From: Cognatundibacterium griseum
GTDB taxonomy: Bacteria; Pseudomonadota; Gammaproteobacteria; Burkholderiales; Burkholderiaceae_D
Assembly (NCBI RefSeq): GCF_014284195.1
Contig: NZ_JACOGC010000004.1
Span: forward strand, 62,001-126,000
Direction of reading: 5' to 3'
DNA length: 64,000 bases
Shown: one piece after another, positions 24,138-32,300 of the stretch
How the letters are laid out: each line of letters starts with the position of its first letter
How positions within the stretch are numbered: position 1 is the first letter of the stretch
The notes under the pieces: model-generated
Seen by the model: only the letters and a program-made list of their open reading frames with translations
Told to the model about the DNA's origin: nothing
The model's database searches: none
Program-made: the position numbers and the translations under genes

Positions 24138-25241
24138 ATGCCCTCTTCGATTCAGATTTTTGCCGGTAAAACGGCTTTTCATCATGTGCAGCAACACGGT
24201 CTGCAGGCGGCGGATATTGCCGTGATTCCGGCGGCGGCAGGCGGCCCGAAAGGCCTGATCCTGCAGGCGATAGATCAATGGCTGTTCGGTGAATGGCTGC
24301 CTTCTGCGCCACGCGAACGCAGCCTGCTGGGTGCCTCCATCGGCGCATGGCGTATGGCGGCCGCCAGTTGCGCCGATCCGGTGGCCGCGTTTGAACGTCT
24401 GGGTAATCTGTACTGTGAACAGCAATATCCGGAAAACCCCGGCCCGCATGATGTCTCGCAGAAAATCCGGCAATTGCTGCAAGCTTTTATCGGCGGGTAT
24501 GAAGAAGAAATCGTCCATCAGCCGCAGCACCGCCTGCATTTGCTGACAAACCGCGGACGCGGCCTGCTGTTTTCGCCGCAATCAACGCTGGCGGCAAAAG
24601 CCGGCTTTGCAGCTGCCACGTTTTCCAATCTCCGTTCGCGGGCACGTCTGGCGCGGCATCTGGAACGGGTGATTATCGGCGATGCGCGGGATACGCTGCC
24701 CTGGCTGCACACCCCATTTGACCGTTTCACCACCCATTTCTGCGCGCTGGATAAAGACAATCTGGCGCCCGCCCTGCTGGCGTCCGGCACCTTGCCGCTG
24801 ATCATGGAACCGGTCACCGCAATCCCTCACACACCTGCCGGCACATACTGGGATGGCGGCATCATCGACTATCATCTGGCGCTGCCTTATGCGCGTCTGC
24901 AAACGCAAAACACAAAGGAACTGGTACTGTATCCCCACTTCACCCGCCAGATCGTGCCGGGCTGGCTGGATAAAGCGCTGCCCTGGCGCCGTGCAGGACT
25001 GGGGCGGGATAAGCACTGGGTCGATAATCTGGTGATGATTGCCCCATCCGATGCCTTTGTGCGCAGCCTGCCGCGCGGGAAACTGCCTGACCGCAAGGAT
25101 TTTTTCCATTACGGCACCCGCCATCAGCAGCGGATTCAGGCATGGCGCACCGCCATCGCAGAAAGCCGGCGTATGCGGGACGACCTGGCGGCGTTCATCG
25201 CCAGACCCGATATGAGGCTGGTGCGCGGCCTGAATTTCTGA
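24138..25241 (+). CDS. Patatin-like phospholipase
   Basis: The 367-residue protein has the patatin features: an oxyanion region AAAGGPKGLIL near residue 35, the nucleophile elbow GASIG with serine 67, and the partner aspartate in YWDGGIIDYH near residue 237. These proteins hydrolyse acyl esters of lipids. No signal peptide or membrane segment is visible, so it is probably cytosolic or membrane-peripheral. I chose the ATG at 24138 because GGAG lies five bases before it; a GTG six bases upstream is also possible. The natural substrate is unknown. Confidence 0.85.
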   Translation: MPSSIQIFAGKTAFHHVQQHGLQAADIAVIPAAAGGPKGLILQAIDQWLFGEWLPSAPRERSLLGASIGAWRMAAASCADPVAAFERLGNLYCEQQYPENPGPHDVSQKIRQLLQAFIGGYEEEIVHQPQHRLHLLTNRGRGLLFSPQSTLAAKAGFAAATFSNLRSRARLARHLERVIIGDARDTLPWLHTPFDRFTTHFCALDKDNLAPALLASGTLPLIMEPVTAIPHTPAGTYWDGGIIDYHLALPYARLQTQNTKELVLYPHFTRQIVPGWLDKALPWRRAGLGRDKHWVDNLVMIAPSDAFVRSLPRGKLPDRKDFFHYGTRHQQRIQAWRTAIAESRRMRDDLAAFIARPDMRLVRGLNF

Positions 25242-25310
25242 TGCACTTTACTGCCTTGCTGCCGGGCGCAGGAGGCATTGCACCGGTTCAGCACCGGTTC
25301 AGCACCGGAT

Positions 25311-25514
25311 TCACTCAGGTGGATCATTTTCCGTTTGAATGTCTTCCTGAACGGGCAGCGGCAGAGAGCGTCCGCGCTGCTTCAGCGCCTGCCGCAACAG
25401 GTATTCCACCTGCGCATTGGCACTGCGTAATTCCTGCGCAGCCAGACGCTCGATCTCGCTCCACAACACCGGATCGATACGCAAAGGAAAAGATTTTTTA
25501 CCCGGGCTTGCCAT
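25311..25514 (-). CDS. Ribbon-helix-helix (Arc-like) protein
   Basis: This 67-residue basic protein reads KKSFPLRIDPVLWSEIERLAAQELRSANAQVEYLLRQALKQRG, a strand followed by two helices as in Arc/MetJ repressors. It is the last gene of a three-gene operon with the SPFH protein and a small membrane protein. It may regulate that operon, since a 12-bp palindrome lies upstream of the first gene; this is inference. It may instead act at other sites. Confidence 0.75.
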   Translation of the reverse strand: MASPGKKSFPLRIDPVLWSEIERLAAQELRSANAQVEYLLRQALKQRGRSLPLPVQEDIQTENDPPE

Positions 25515-25523
25515 ACGCTACTT

Positions 25524-25979
25524 TCACGACGGTAAACGCTGGAGATCTGCCAGCCGCGGCTGCAGATAAGCCATCCAGCGTTGCGGGTCGCGCGTTCCCA
25601 GCCGCAGGGTTTTACCGTTTTTGAGATAAAGGCGGATGGCGCCAGTGCCGCTGACGTTATACAACATGCCGCTGCGGGTACGCCGGATACCCCAGCCTTC
25701 CAGGCAGCCAGACTGACTGACTTCGGCACTGGCGATATCCCGCAAGGCGATCCGCCAGCCGGGCAAGCGGATCAGCATGAAATGCCAGCTCAGATGATCC
25801 GCCGTCAGCGTCGTCGTCAGATTGGCAAAACACAGTGCGACCGCACTCATGATCGACGGTCCCAGCCACACGGCGGGCGAACGTTCCCGCAACATCATCG
25901 AGATACCGAAGATCGCGATCAGCAAAATGCCGAATACAGGATAGTTCCACTGTTTTTCTTCATACACAAGATAAGACAT
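25524..25979 (-). CDS. Membrane protein with PH-like C-terminal domain (hypothetical)
   Basis: From the ATG at 25979 (AGGACG upstream) the 151-residue protein has two hydrophobic segments within the first 55 residues. A soluble part follows ([21 protein letters not shown]...[26 protein letters not shown]) that looks like a bacterial PH-like domain. The start lies 14 bases after the SPFH gene stop, so they are co-transcribed. It is probably a membrane partner of the SPFH protein; the function is unknown. Confidence 0.7.
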   Translation of the reverse strand: MSYLVYEEKQWNYPVFGILLIAIFGISMMLRERSPAVWLGPSIMSAVALCFANLTTTLTADHLSWHFMLIRLPGWRIALRDIASAEVSQSGCLEGWGIRRTRSGMLYNVSGTGAIRLYLKNGKTLRLGTRDPQRWMAYLQPRLADLQRLPS

Positions 25980-25993
25980 GATTGCGTCCTGGC

Positions 25994-26908
25994 TCAGTTG
26001 TACAAGGTGCCGGCATTGACCACAGGCTGGGTTTCGCGGTCGGAGCACAGCACGACCAGCAGATTGCTGACCATCGCCGCCTTGCGCTCATCGTCCAGCT
26101 CCACAATATGGCGCTCGGACAGACCCTGCAATGCAGCTTCCACCATGCTGACCGCGCCCTGGACGATTTTCTTGCGGGCGCTGATGATGGCTTCTGCCTG
26201 CTGACGGCGCAGCATGACCTGCGCGATTTCAGCGGCATACGCCAGATGCGTCAGTTTGGCATCTTCCACGTCAATTCCTGCGGCGCTGAAGCGATTATGC
26301 AATTCCGCACGCATCGCGCTGGCCACCACGTCCATGCCAGCGCGCAAGGTGGTCTCGCCTTCGGCCAGATCCTCGCCGTCATCGTAGGCATACAGCGATG
26401 CCAGGTGACGCAACGCAGCCTCGGCCTGCACATTCACAAACCGCTCAAAATCATCGACGTTGTAAATCGCCAATGCGCTGTCCTGCACCCGCCAGACAAT
26501 GGCGGCGCCGATCTCCACCGGATTACCGCGTTTGTCATTAACCTTCAGCGGCGCGGTGTTTAAGGTGCGGGCGCGCAGGCTCAGCTTGCGCTTGCTGTAA
26601 AACGGATTCACCCAGCGCAAACCTTCGCTGCGGTCTGTGCCCTTGTACTGGCCAAACAGCGACAATAACGCCGCCTCATTCGGCTGCAACATATATAAGC
26701 CACTAAAAACAAACAACCCGGCAACCAGAAGCCCGAGCCGCCAGCCGATAGCAACCAGGCCTTCTGCCGGCGGAAGCGTGACCAGAGAGTAAATGCCCGC
26801 CGCTATCAGCAGACAGACAAGCGCAATCATGATGTAGCCATCGGATGACTGAATACGGTGTTCCTGCAATGGTTTTTTCTGACTTTGCAACTGATTTGAT
26901 GCACTCAT
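25994..26908 (-). CDS. SPFH/Band 7 domain membrane protein
   Basis: The 304-residue protein has two membrane segments between residues 25 and 75. An SPFH domain follows ([20 protein letters not shown]...[45 protein letters not shown]) and then a helical tail ([29 protein letters not shown]). Proteins of this kind form membrane microdomain scaffolds. A ribosome site (AGGAGA) precedes the ATG. It heads a three-gene operon; no protease partner of the NfeD type is adjacent. Confidence 0.88.
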   Translation of the reverse strand: MSASNQLQSQKKPLQEHRIQSSDGYIMIALVCLLIAAGIYSLVTLPPAEGLVAIGWRLGLLVAGLFVFSGLYMLQPNEAALLSLFGQYKGTDRSEGLRWVNPFYSKRKLSLRARTLNTAPLKVNDKRGNPVEIGAAIVWRVQDSALAIYNVDDFERFVNVQAEAALRHLASLYAYDDGEDLAEGETTLRAGMDVVASAMRAELHNRFSAAGIDVEDAKLTHLAYAAEIAQVMLRRQQAEAIISARKKIVQGAVSMVEAALQGLSERHIVELDDERKAAMVSNLLVVLCSDRETQPVVNAGTLYN

Positions 26909-27251
26909 GGATTCTCCTGTACGATTTCACAATGAAATCAGAGTGATATCACTTTAGTTAATTAAAAAATAAATTCAAGGTGAATTTTTATTTTTTTCGA
27001 TCTTTTTAAACTGCCGGTCAACCAGTACTGTTCTTTCAAACACGGTTAAACCTCAAACAGCGCGCATCAATCCTGTGTCAGCAGCGGTGAACTAATTCCC
27101 CGCTGCGATGACCAAACCAAAGCACGCTGTGCAAGCATCGGACGGCAGCACACCGCCGCACTGATCGCTGAGCGCACAGAGTTCAGGTAAGATGCCTGTC
27201 CTTTGTCCCGCCGGGACAGCACGATTAACCAGAACAATCATCCCGAGTCAC
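26909..27251. other. Divergent intergenic region, SPFH operon / MATE gene
   Basis: No gene is visible. It holds the promoters of the SPFH operon (leftward) and the MATE gene (rightward), and the palindrome at 26942-26953. Confidence 0.5.
26942..26953. promoter_or_regulatory. Candidate operator palindrome
   Basis: AGTGATATCACT is a perfect 12-bp palindrome 34 bases upstream of the SPFH start. Ribbon-helix-helix repressors bind short palindromes of this kind, and the operon encodes one. The link is inferred. Confidence 0.4.
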
Positions 27252-28646
27252 ATGAAAACCCGTATCCGTACTGAAGCTGCCGCGCTCTGGCAAATTGCCT
27301 GGCCGGTTCTGATCGGCCAGCTGGCCACTGTTGGCATGGGTGTCTCAGATGTCGCCATGACCGGCCATCTGAGCGCTGAAGAACTGGCTGCTGTCGCGCT
27401 GGGCGCCTCGCTCTGGACCATTGTTCTGGTCAGTGTGATGGGAATCATGATGGCAGTGAATGCCGTGATTGCCCACGAAGTCGGCGCCGAATCGTTCCAG
27501 CGGGTTCCTCACATCATGCGCCAGTCGCTGTGGATGGGGCTGGGCACAGGCCTGATTGCCTGCCTCGTGCTGAATGCCTCGACCCTGGTATTTGATTACC
27601 TGCAGTTAGCGCCGGAAGTCCACCGCAAGGCCGCGCGTTTTGTGCATGTGATCAGCATAGGCCTGCCCGCCTTTGCCATGTACCGCGCACTGTATGGCTA
27701 CACCACCAGCCTGAATCAGACCAAGCCTGTGATGCTGATTGCACTGGGCGGGCTGGCCTTCAATATTACGGTTAACTGGCTGCTGATCTACGGTCACCTT
27801 GGCTTGCCGGCACTCGGCGCAACCGGCTGCGCCATCGCCACTGGCACCGGCCTGTGGCTGATGCTAGGCGCCATGGTGCTCTGGATCCGGCATGCTCCGG
27901 TCTACCGCCGCACAGACCCGTTTACGCAACGGGAAGCGCCCAGCTGGCCGGAAATCCGTTCCATGCTGCGGCTCGGCTTGCCGATCGGCATCACCTATTT
28001 TGCCGAAGTATCCGCCTTTTCCGCGGTCGGGCTGCTGGTCGCCCGCTTTGGCGTGGTGCCCGTCTCGGCCAACCAGATCGCGCTGAATTTTTCATCGCTG
28101 GTATTCATGGTGCCAATGAGCATCGGCATCGCCCTCACTACCCGCGTCGGACAAGCGCTGGGGGAAGGTGATGTCCAGAAAGCGCGCTTTGTGTCATGGC
28201 TCGGGGTCAGTATCTCTCTGCTGTTTGCCGTCATATCCGCCACACTGATCATGATTTTCCGCGACCAGATCACGGCCGCCTACACCTCGGACGCCGAAGT
28301 CCGGCAACTGACGGCAGAACTGCTGATTTTCGCTGCCGTGTTTCAATTGTCAGATGCAGCGCAGGTCACGGCATCCTGCGCAGTACGTGGCTACAAGGTC
28401 ACGCGTACGCCCATGCTGATTCACCTGATGGCGTTTTATGGCTTCGCCCTGCCACTGGGCTCGGTACTCGGGCTGGCGCCGGACTGGATGCCGTGGAAGC
28501 CCGCCACGCCGATGGCGGCACAAGGTTTCTGGACCGGGCTGGTCATCGGCCTGACGATTGCAGGGGCGCTGCTGCTCGCTTATTTGCACCGCATCAGCGG
28601 GAACCGGGTCAGAATAGCGGTCAAATCCGGTAAAATAGCGGGTTAA
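27252..28646 (+). CDS. MATE family efflux transporter
   Basis: The 464-residue protein has about twelve membrane segments and the MATE/NorM pattern: AWPVLIGQLATVGMGVSDVAMTGHLSAEELAAVALGASLW at the start and a second related half beginning LRLGLPIGITYFAEVSAF. It should export drugs or metabolites in exchange for sodium or protons. I chose the ATG at 27252 (MKTRIRTEAAALWQIAWP); the frame is open 20 codons upstream, but that stretch is not membrane-protein-like. ychF follows after 24 bases. Confidence 0.9.
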   Translation: MKTRIRTEAAALWQIAWPVLIGQLATVGMGVSDVAMTGHLSAEELAAVALGASLWTIVLVSVMGIMMAVNAVIAHEVGAESFQRVPHIMRQSLWMGLGTGLIACLVLNASTLVFDYLQLAPEVHRKAARFVHVISIGLPAFAMYRALYGYTTSLNQTKPVMLIALGGLAFNITVNWLLIYGHLGLPALGATGCAIATGTGLWLMLGAMVLWIRHAPVYRRTDPFTQREAPSWPEIRSMLRLGLPIGITYFAEVSAFSAVGLLVARFGVVPVSANQIALNFSSLVFMVPMSIGIALTTRVGQALGEGDVQKARFVSWLGVSISLLFAVISATLIMIFRDQITAAYTSDAEVRQLTAELLIFAAVFQLSDAAQVTASCAVRGYKVTRTPMLIHLMAFYGFALPLGSVLGLAPDWMPWKPATPMAAQGFWTGLVIGLTIAGALLLAYLHRISGNRVRIAVKSGKIAG

Positions 28647-28670
28647 TTCAAACCTGATCGGCAAAACATC

Positions 28671-29762
28671 ATGAGTCTCAAATGCGGCATCGTCGGCCTG
28701 CCTAACGTCGGCAAATCCACCCTGTTCAATGCACTGACCAAAGCGGGCATTCCGGCAGAAAACTATCCGTTCTGCACGATTGAGCCGAATGTCGGCGTGG
28801 TGGAAGTGCCCGATCCTCGCCTGAAACAGCTGGCAGAAATCGTCAAGCCGGAACGCATCCAGAACGCCATCGTCGAATTTGTGGATATCGCCGGTCTGGT
28901 GGCAGGCGCATCCAAAGGCGAGGGCCTCGGCAACCAGTTCCTCGCCCACATCCGCGAAACCGATGCCATCGTCAACGTGGTGCGCTGCTTTGAAGACGAT
29001 AATGTGATCCACGTTGCCGGCAAAGTCAGCCCGCTCGACGACATCGAAGTCATCCAGACCGAACTGGCGCTGGCCGACATGGGCAGCGTGGAAAAAGCGA
29101 TCCACCGCGAAAACAAAAAAGCCCGTTCCGGCGACAAAGACGCCGCCAAACTGGTCGCGCTGCTGGAGCGCATCATGCCGGCGCTGAACGACGCCAAGCC
29201 GGTACGCGCACTCGGTCTCGACGCCGAAGAAATGGCCCTGATCAAGCCACTGTGCCTGATCACGGCCAAACCGGCGATGTATGTCGCCAACGTGGCCGAC
29301 GACGGCTTCACCAATAACCCTTTGCTCGACCAGCTGACCGAATTCGCCAAATCGCAAAACGCACCGATCGTCTCGATCTGCGCAGCCATCGAAGCCGAAA
29401 TCGCCGATCTGGATGATGCCGACAAAGCAGACTTCCTGGCGGACATGGGCATGGAAGAACCCGGTCTCGACCGCCTGATCCGCGCCGGTTTCAAGCTGCT
29501 TGGCCTGCAAACCTACTTCACCGCCGGCGTCAAGGAAGTCCGTGCCTGGACCATTCACGTCGGCGATACCGCACCGCAAGCGGCCGGCGTGATCCACACC
29601 GATTTCGAACGCGGCTTCATCCGCGCCCAGACCATTGCATTTGAAGACTTCATCGCCTACAAAGGCGAAGCTGGCGCCAAAGAAGCCGGTAAGATGCGCG
29701 CCGAAGGCAAGGAATACATCGTCAAAGACGGTGACGTGCTGAATTTCCTGTTCAACGTCTAA
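28671..29762 (+). CDS. ychF: Ribosome-binding ATPase YchF (EngD)
   Basis: The 363-residue OBG-type P-loop protein begins [26 protein letters not shown], has the switch [25 protein letters not shown], and ends in a TGS domain finishing NFLFNV. YchF binds ATP and ribosomes and dampens the oxidative stress response. Its last six codons and stop form the left attachment repeat of the prophage, so the inserted element ends exactly at this gene and leaves the protein complete. The native terminator is now 13.5 kb away at 43296-43327. Confidence 0.97.
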   Translation: MSLKCGIVGLPNVGKSTLFNALTKAGIPAENYPFCTIEPNVGVVEVPDPRLKQLAEIVKPERIQNAIVEFVDIAGLVAGASKGEGLGNQFLAHIRETDAIVNVVRCFEDDNVIHVAGKVSPLDDIEVIQTELALADMGSVEKAIHRENKKARSGDKDAAKLVALLERIMPALNDAKPVRALGLDAEEMALIKPLCLITAKPAMYVANVADDGFTNNPLLDQLTEFAKSQNAPIVSICAAIEAEIADLDDADKADFLADMGMEEPGLDRLIRAGFKLLGLQTYFTAGVKEVRAWTIHVGDTAPQAAGVIHTDFERGFIRAQTIAFEDFIAYKGEAGAKEAGKMRAEGKEYIVKDGDVLNFLFNV

Positions 29763-29763
29763 T
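29741..29763 (+). repeat. attL: 23-bp direct repeat at the ychF 3' end
   Basis: The 23 bases from GAATTTCCTG to CGTCTAAT recur exactly at 43258-43280. They cover the last six ychF codons and the stop. This is the left attachment site of the prophage. Confidence 0.93.
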
Positions 29764-29834
29764 TGCAGATAGAGGTTTCAGGCGAATTCAATCTGTTTCA
29801 GCCGCCAGAAATTCTCTTGAAATTCCCCTATGAG

Positions 29835-29858
29835 AGCCGCGATTTTCGCGGCTTTTTT
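29835..29858 (+). terminator. Element-borne terminator behind ychF
   Basis: AGCCGCGA / TCGCGGCT is an 8-base perfect stem with a 3-base loop, followed by six T. It lies 72 bases inside the left end of the prophage and replaces the displaced host terminator of ychF. Confidence 0.8.
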
Positions 29859-29902
29859 GTTTCCAGTTGTTTCATTTAATTTCAATTGCATTCATTAAAA
29901 AA

Positions 29903-29924
29903 GCGGGTACAAAAGTGGGTACAA
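29903..29924 (+). repeat. Left integrase arm-type sites, two copies 12 bp apart
   Basis: GCGGGTACAA (29903) and GTGGGTACAA (29915) stand in direct order with a 12-base period. The same pair with the same period is found near the right end at 43188-43209. Such paired repeats inside both ends fit binding sites of the integrase arm-binding domain. Confidence 0.65.
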
Positions 29925-29946
29925 AATTTTATTTGAGTTAAAAGTG

Positions 29947-29957
29947 GTGGGTATAAT
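29947..29957 (+). promoter_or_regulatory. Arm-like repeat overlapping the int -10 box
   Basis: GTGGGTATAAT contains a third copy of the arm repeat with one change and a perfect TATAAT box 44 bases before the integrase start. Integrase bound here could block its own promoter; this is inferred. The -35 region is weak (TTATTT). Confidence 0.5.
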
Positions 29958-30001
29958 GTTATTGCAATTCAATCCTCAAATTTCTCTCATTAATTTCCTC
30001 C

Positions 30002-31180
30002 ATGCTGACTGATGCCCACTGCAGAAATGCAAAACCCAAAGATGTTCTGTATCGCTTGAATGACTCTATGGGGTTGTATTTGGAGATCAAACCAAACGGC
30101 GTAAAGGCTTGGCGTTATCGTTTTAAGTTATCTGGCAAGGAATCTTTGTTTGCACTTGGCGACTATCCTTCCGTTGGTCTTTCTGAAGCTCGCGAAAAAT
30201 GTGCTGAAGCACGCAAACTTGTTAAGCAGGGCATAAGCCCAGTTCAGAATCGGCAGCTGGAGCAAATTAAACGCGAGCAGGATAATTTAAATACGTTTGA
30301 AGCCATTGCCAGAGAGTGGATATCTATAAAAGATTGGGCTGAAATTACTAAAGTGCGGCGCACTGATATGTTGGAGCGCGTAGTGTTTCCGTCGATTGGT
30401 AAATTACCCGTTCGGCAGATTACGTCTGCCCACATTCTCGATATTCTCAATAAAACGCTAAAACGCGGAGCGCCTTCGGTAGCGGCTGAAGCTAAACGCA
30501 CTATGTCTGCAATATTTGATTTGGCAGCGTCGACTTTGCGCGCTGATGTAAATCCAGTGTGGCCGGTTCGAAATGCGCTGCCTCCCAATAAGACTCAACA
30601 TAAGAGTGCGCTTTCATCTCAGGAAATAGGAAAGCTGCTGGCAGATTTCAATACCCACGGAGGTAATTTTCAAACGATAAAGGCATTCCAATTGATGTGG
30701 CTCACGTTGGCACGCCCCAATGAAGTTGTCGGCGTCAGGTGGTCAGAATTGGATTTAGATAATGCAACTTGGAAAATTCCGGCTGAGAGGATGAAGGCTA
30801 GGCGAGAACATATTCTCCCCATTCCGACTCAAGCCGTACACCTTCTCAGAGCCATGCATCCGATTACCGGCCACACGAATTTTGTATTTCCAAATCGTGA
30901 TGATCGCAAGCGTTGTATGTCATACGCCTCTTTTCGTGGCGCTTTAAAAAAATTGGGCTGGGCTACAAAGTTCAGTCCACACGCAACTCGGACAAGTGGC
31001 TCAACCCGACTAAACGAAATGGGGTATCGAGCAGATATTATTGAAGCTCAACTGGCCCATGCAGAGCCCAATTCAGTACGGCGAACGTATAACCATGCAA
31101 CTTATTTTGCTGAGCGGGCGGAAATGATGCAGACGTGGGCCGATCTTATTGATAAATGGAGCCAGGAACATTCGTCCTGA
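30002..31180 (+). CDS. int: P4-type tyrosine integrase
   Basis: The 392-residue protein has an N-terminal arm-DNA-binding domain (DUF4102: LNDSMGLYLEIKPNGVKAWRYRFKLSGKESLFALGDYPSVGLSEAREK), a central SAM-like core-binding domain, and a catalytic domain. The catalytic domain holds the first arginine in LTLARPNEVVGVRW, the H-x-x-R box in SPHATRTSGSTRLNE, and the nucleophile tyrosine in RRTYNHATY near the C-terminus. All key residues are present. It lies next to attL and reads inward. Most inoviruses use host XerCD at dif or an IS-type transposase, so a P4-like integrase is notable. The ribosome site is weak. Confidence 0.94.
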   Translation: MLTDAHCRNAKPKDVLYRLNDSMGLYLEIKPNGVKAWRYRFKLSGKESLFALGDYPSVGLSEAREKCAEARKLVKQGISPVQNRQLEQIKREQDNLNTFEAIAREWISIKDWAEITKVRRTDMLERVVFPSIGKLPVRQITSAHILDILNKTLKRGAPSVAAEAKRTMSAIFDLAASTLRADVNPVWPVRNALPPNKTQHKSALSSQEIGKLLADFNTHGGNFQTIKAFQLMWLTLARPNEVVGVRWSELDLDNATWKIPAERMKARREHILPIPTQAVHLLRAMHPITGHTNFVFPNRDDRKRCMSYASFRGALKKLGWATKFSPHATRTSGSTRLNEMGYRADIIEAQLAHAEPNSVRRTYNHATYFAERAEMMQTWADLIDKWSQEHSS

Positions 31181-31219
31181 CTCCATTGTGCGTGTGGTCG
31201 TAAAGGTGGGTCAGCAGAA

Positions 31220-31873
31220 TTAAATTGGGAGATCGTCTTCTGGCTGTGGTGCAACATATTTCGAAACCTCATTTTTCGAAGCATTTTCTTTGTTCATCCT
31301 TTTGCTTGCTTCTCTTTGAGCGGAATCATCGAAACCATGGTCTTGAGTCATTTTTGAGATTGCTTCACGCTCAAGCGATGCAAGAGTCGCCTCCTGTTGA
31401 TCTCTGATTTCCCTCAGTACATCTATTTCTCTAAGCAGATTCAAAAACTCGAGCTGTAGTTTGTCGCGTTCAAGTTCGTTATCATGAATTTCATTCCAAG
31501 CGGGTAGGTGTTGCATTGCTATCTGTGCCAAAAAATAATCTCTGGCAGCAGTACGGAGCCTCTTTTTTGTTCTGTATCGCAACTCCAGTTTTTTATCTTC
31601 TAACGGTATCCAATTGTCTTTTATTTCATCTGTGGCCGGACTGTGATGTCCATGCTCTGAGTCAGTAATACCTGTTGCAAGCCAAAAAGCAAATTCAGGC
31701 CAAGCAGCGCACAATACTTCAATCATCTCTCCGCTTGGCCGACTGTCTTTATTCCACCAAGTACGCCAAGTGCCGCTAGCTATTCCAGTTGCGTCTTCCA
31801 ATTCTTTGAATCTTTTTGCTGCCGTCGTCTTATGGGCAATCAATATCTTTGCTCGTTCAGTAATCGTTTCCAT
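31220..31873 (-). CDS. Phage repressor-like regulator, helix-turn-helix plus coiled coil
   Basis: From the ATG at 31873, with AGAGGA five bases upstream, the protein has 217 residues. Residues 1-50 (TERAKILIAHKTTAAKRFKELEDATGIASGTWRTWW) look like a lambda-repressor-type helix-turn-helix. The second half (about 110-185) is a charged, heptad-like helix that should form a coiled coil. It is transcribed against the phage lytic genes, and its start lies ten bases from a strong rightward promoter. By position and fold it is the likely immunity repressor. The frame is open 18 codons upstream, but that part lacks a ribosome site. Confidence 0.75.
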   Translation of the reverse strand: METITERAKILIAHKTTAAKRFKELEDATGIASGTWRTWWNKDSRPSGEMIEVLCAAWPEFAFWLATGITDSEHGHHSPATDEIKDNWIPLEDKKLELRYRTKKRLRTAARDYFLAQIAMQHLPAWNEIHDNELERDKLQLEFLNLLREIDVLREIRDQQEATLASLEREAISKMTQDHGFDDSAQREASKRMNKENASKNEVSKYVAPQPEDDLPI

Positions 31874-31882
31874 AAAATCCTC

Positions 31883-31911
31883 TTGACAATAGTTCCAATT
31901 AAATCTATTGT
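31883..31911 (+). promoter_or_regulatory. Rightward phage promoter
   Basis: TTGACA (31883), a 17-base spacer and TATTGT (31906) make a near-consensus sigma-70 promoter reading into the AlpA-like and rep genes. It overlaps an inverted repeat likely to be the repressor's operator. Confidence 0.7.
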
Positions 31912-31938
31912 TCGTGCTAGTTAGCACTACTTATAGTG
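31887..31938. promoter_or_regulatory. Operator cluster between repressor and AlpA gene
   Basis: Three inverted repeats lie in 52 bases: CAATAG-N12-CTATTG (31887-31910), which lies mostly between the -35 and -10 boxes and overlaps both; GTGCTA-N2-TAGCAC (31914-31927); and CACTA-N4-TAGTG (31925-31938). The position suggests a genetic switch for lysogeny. Which protein binds which repeat is unknown. Confidence 0.55.
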
Positions 31939-31973
31939 TTATTTGATATTACTTAGCGTTGAGAGAATCAATT

Positions 31974-32297
31974 ATGGGTGACATTCCAAAATTTGACCAG
32001 TTGTTAAATAAGTCATTTTCTTATAGCCATGCTCCAATTGCCGATGAGCCAGCTGCAGAAATTGCCAGTTTGCCAATTTGTCGCATACAAATTCTGGAAG
32101 TTGCTCCTATATGTCGGCTCCTGTCTTGCTCCCGCGTAACGTTGTGGCGAATTCGTCAAAACGATCCAACATTTCCACTTCCAGTTTCTCTTTCCGACAA
32201 CAAAACCATTCGATTTGTTGAACACGAAATTCATGAGTGGCTTCGTAAAAAAATGGATGCGCGGAAACCTAGCTCCGTTTCTCATGAAGGGAGCTAA
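31974..32297 (+). CDS. AlpA/excisionase-like DNA-binding protein
   Basis: The 107-residue protein ends in a winged helix-turn-helix of the AlpA/MerR-like type: ILEVAPICRLLSCSRVTLWRIRQNDPTFPLPVSLSDNKTIRFVEHEIHEWLRKKM. Such proteins switch on integrase genes or act as excisionases. The ATG at 31974 has GAGAGA seven bases upstream; an in-frame TTG at 31959 is a less likely start. It is the first gene of the rightward transcript and is followed three bases later by rep. Confidence 0.8.
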   Translation: MGDIPKFDQLLNKSFSYSHAPIADEPAAEIASLPICRIQILEVAPICRLLSCSRVTLWRIRQNDPTFPLPVSLSDNKTIRFVEHEIHEWLRKKMDARKPSSVSHEGS

Positions 32298-32300
32298 GTA

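Noticed and set aside
28350..29597. A 415-codon minus-strand frame over the MATE and ychF genes
   Set aside because: It crosses two well-supported genes on the opposite strand and has no protein-like features.
29741..29763. A dif-type site for XerCD integration of the inovirus
   Set aside because: The repeat is part of the ychF coding sequence, not a dif-like 28-mer, and the element has its own complete integrase.
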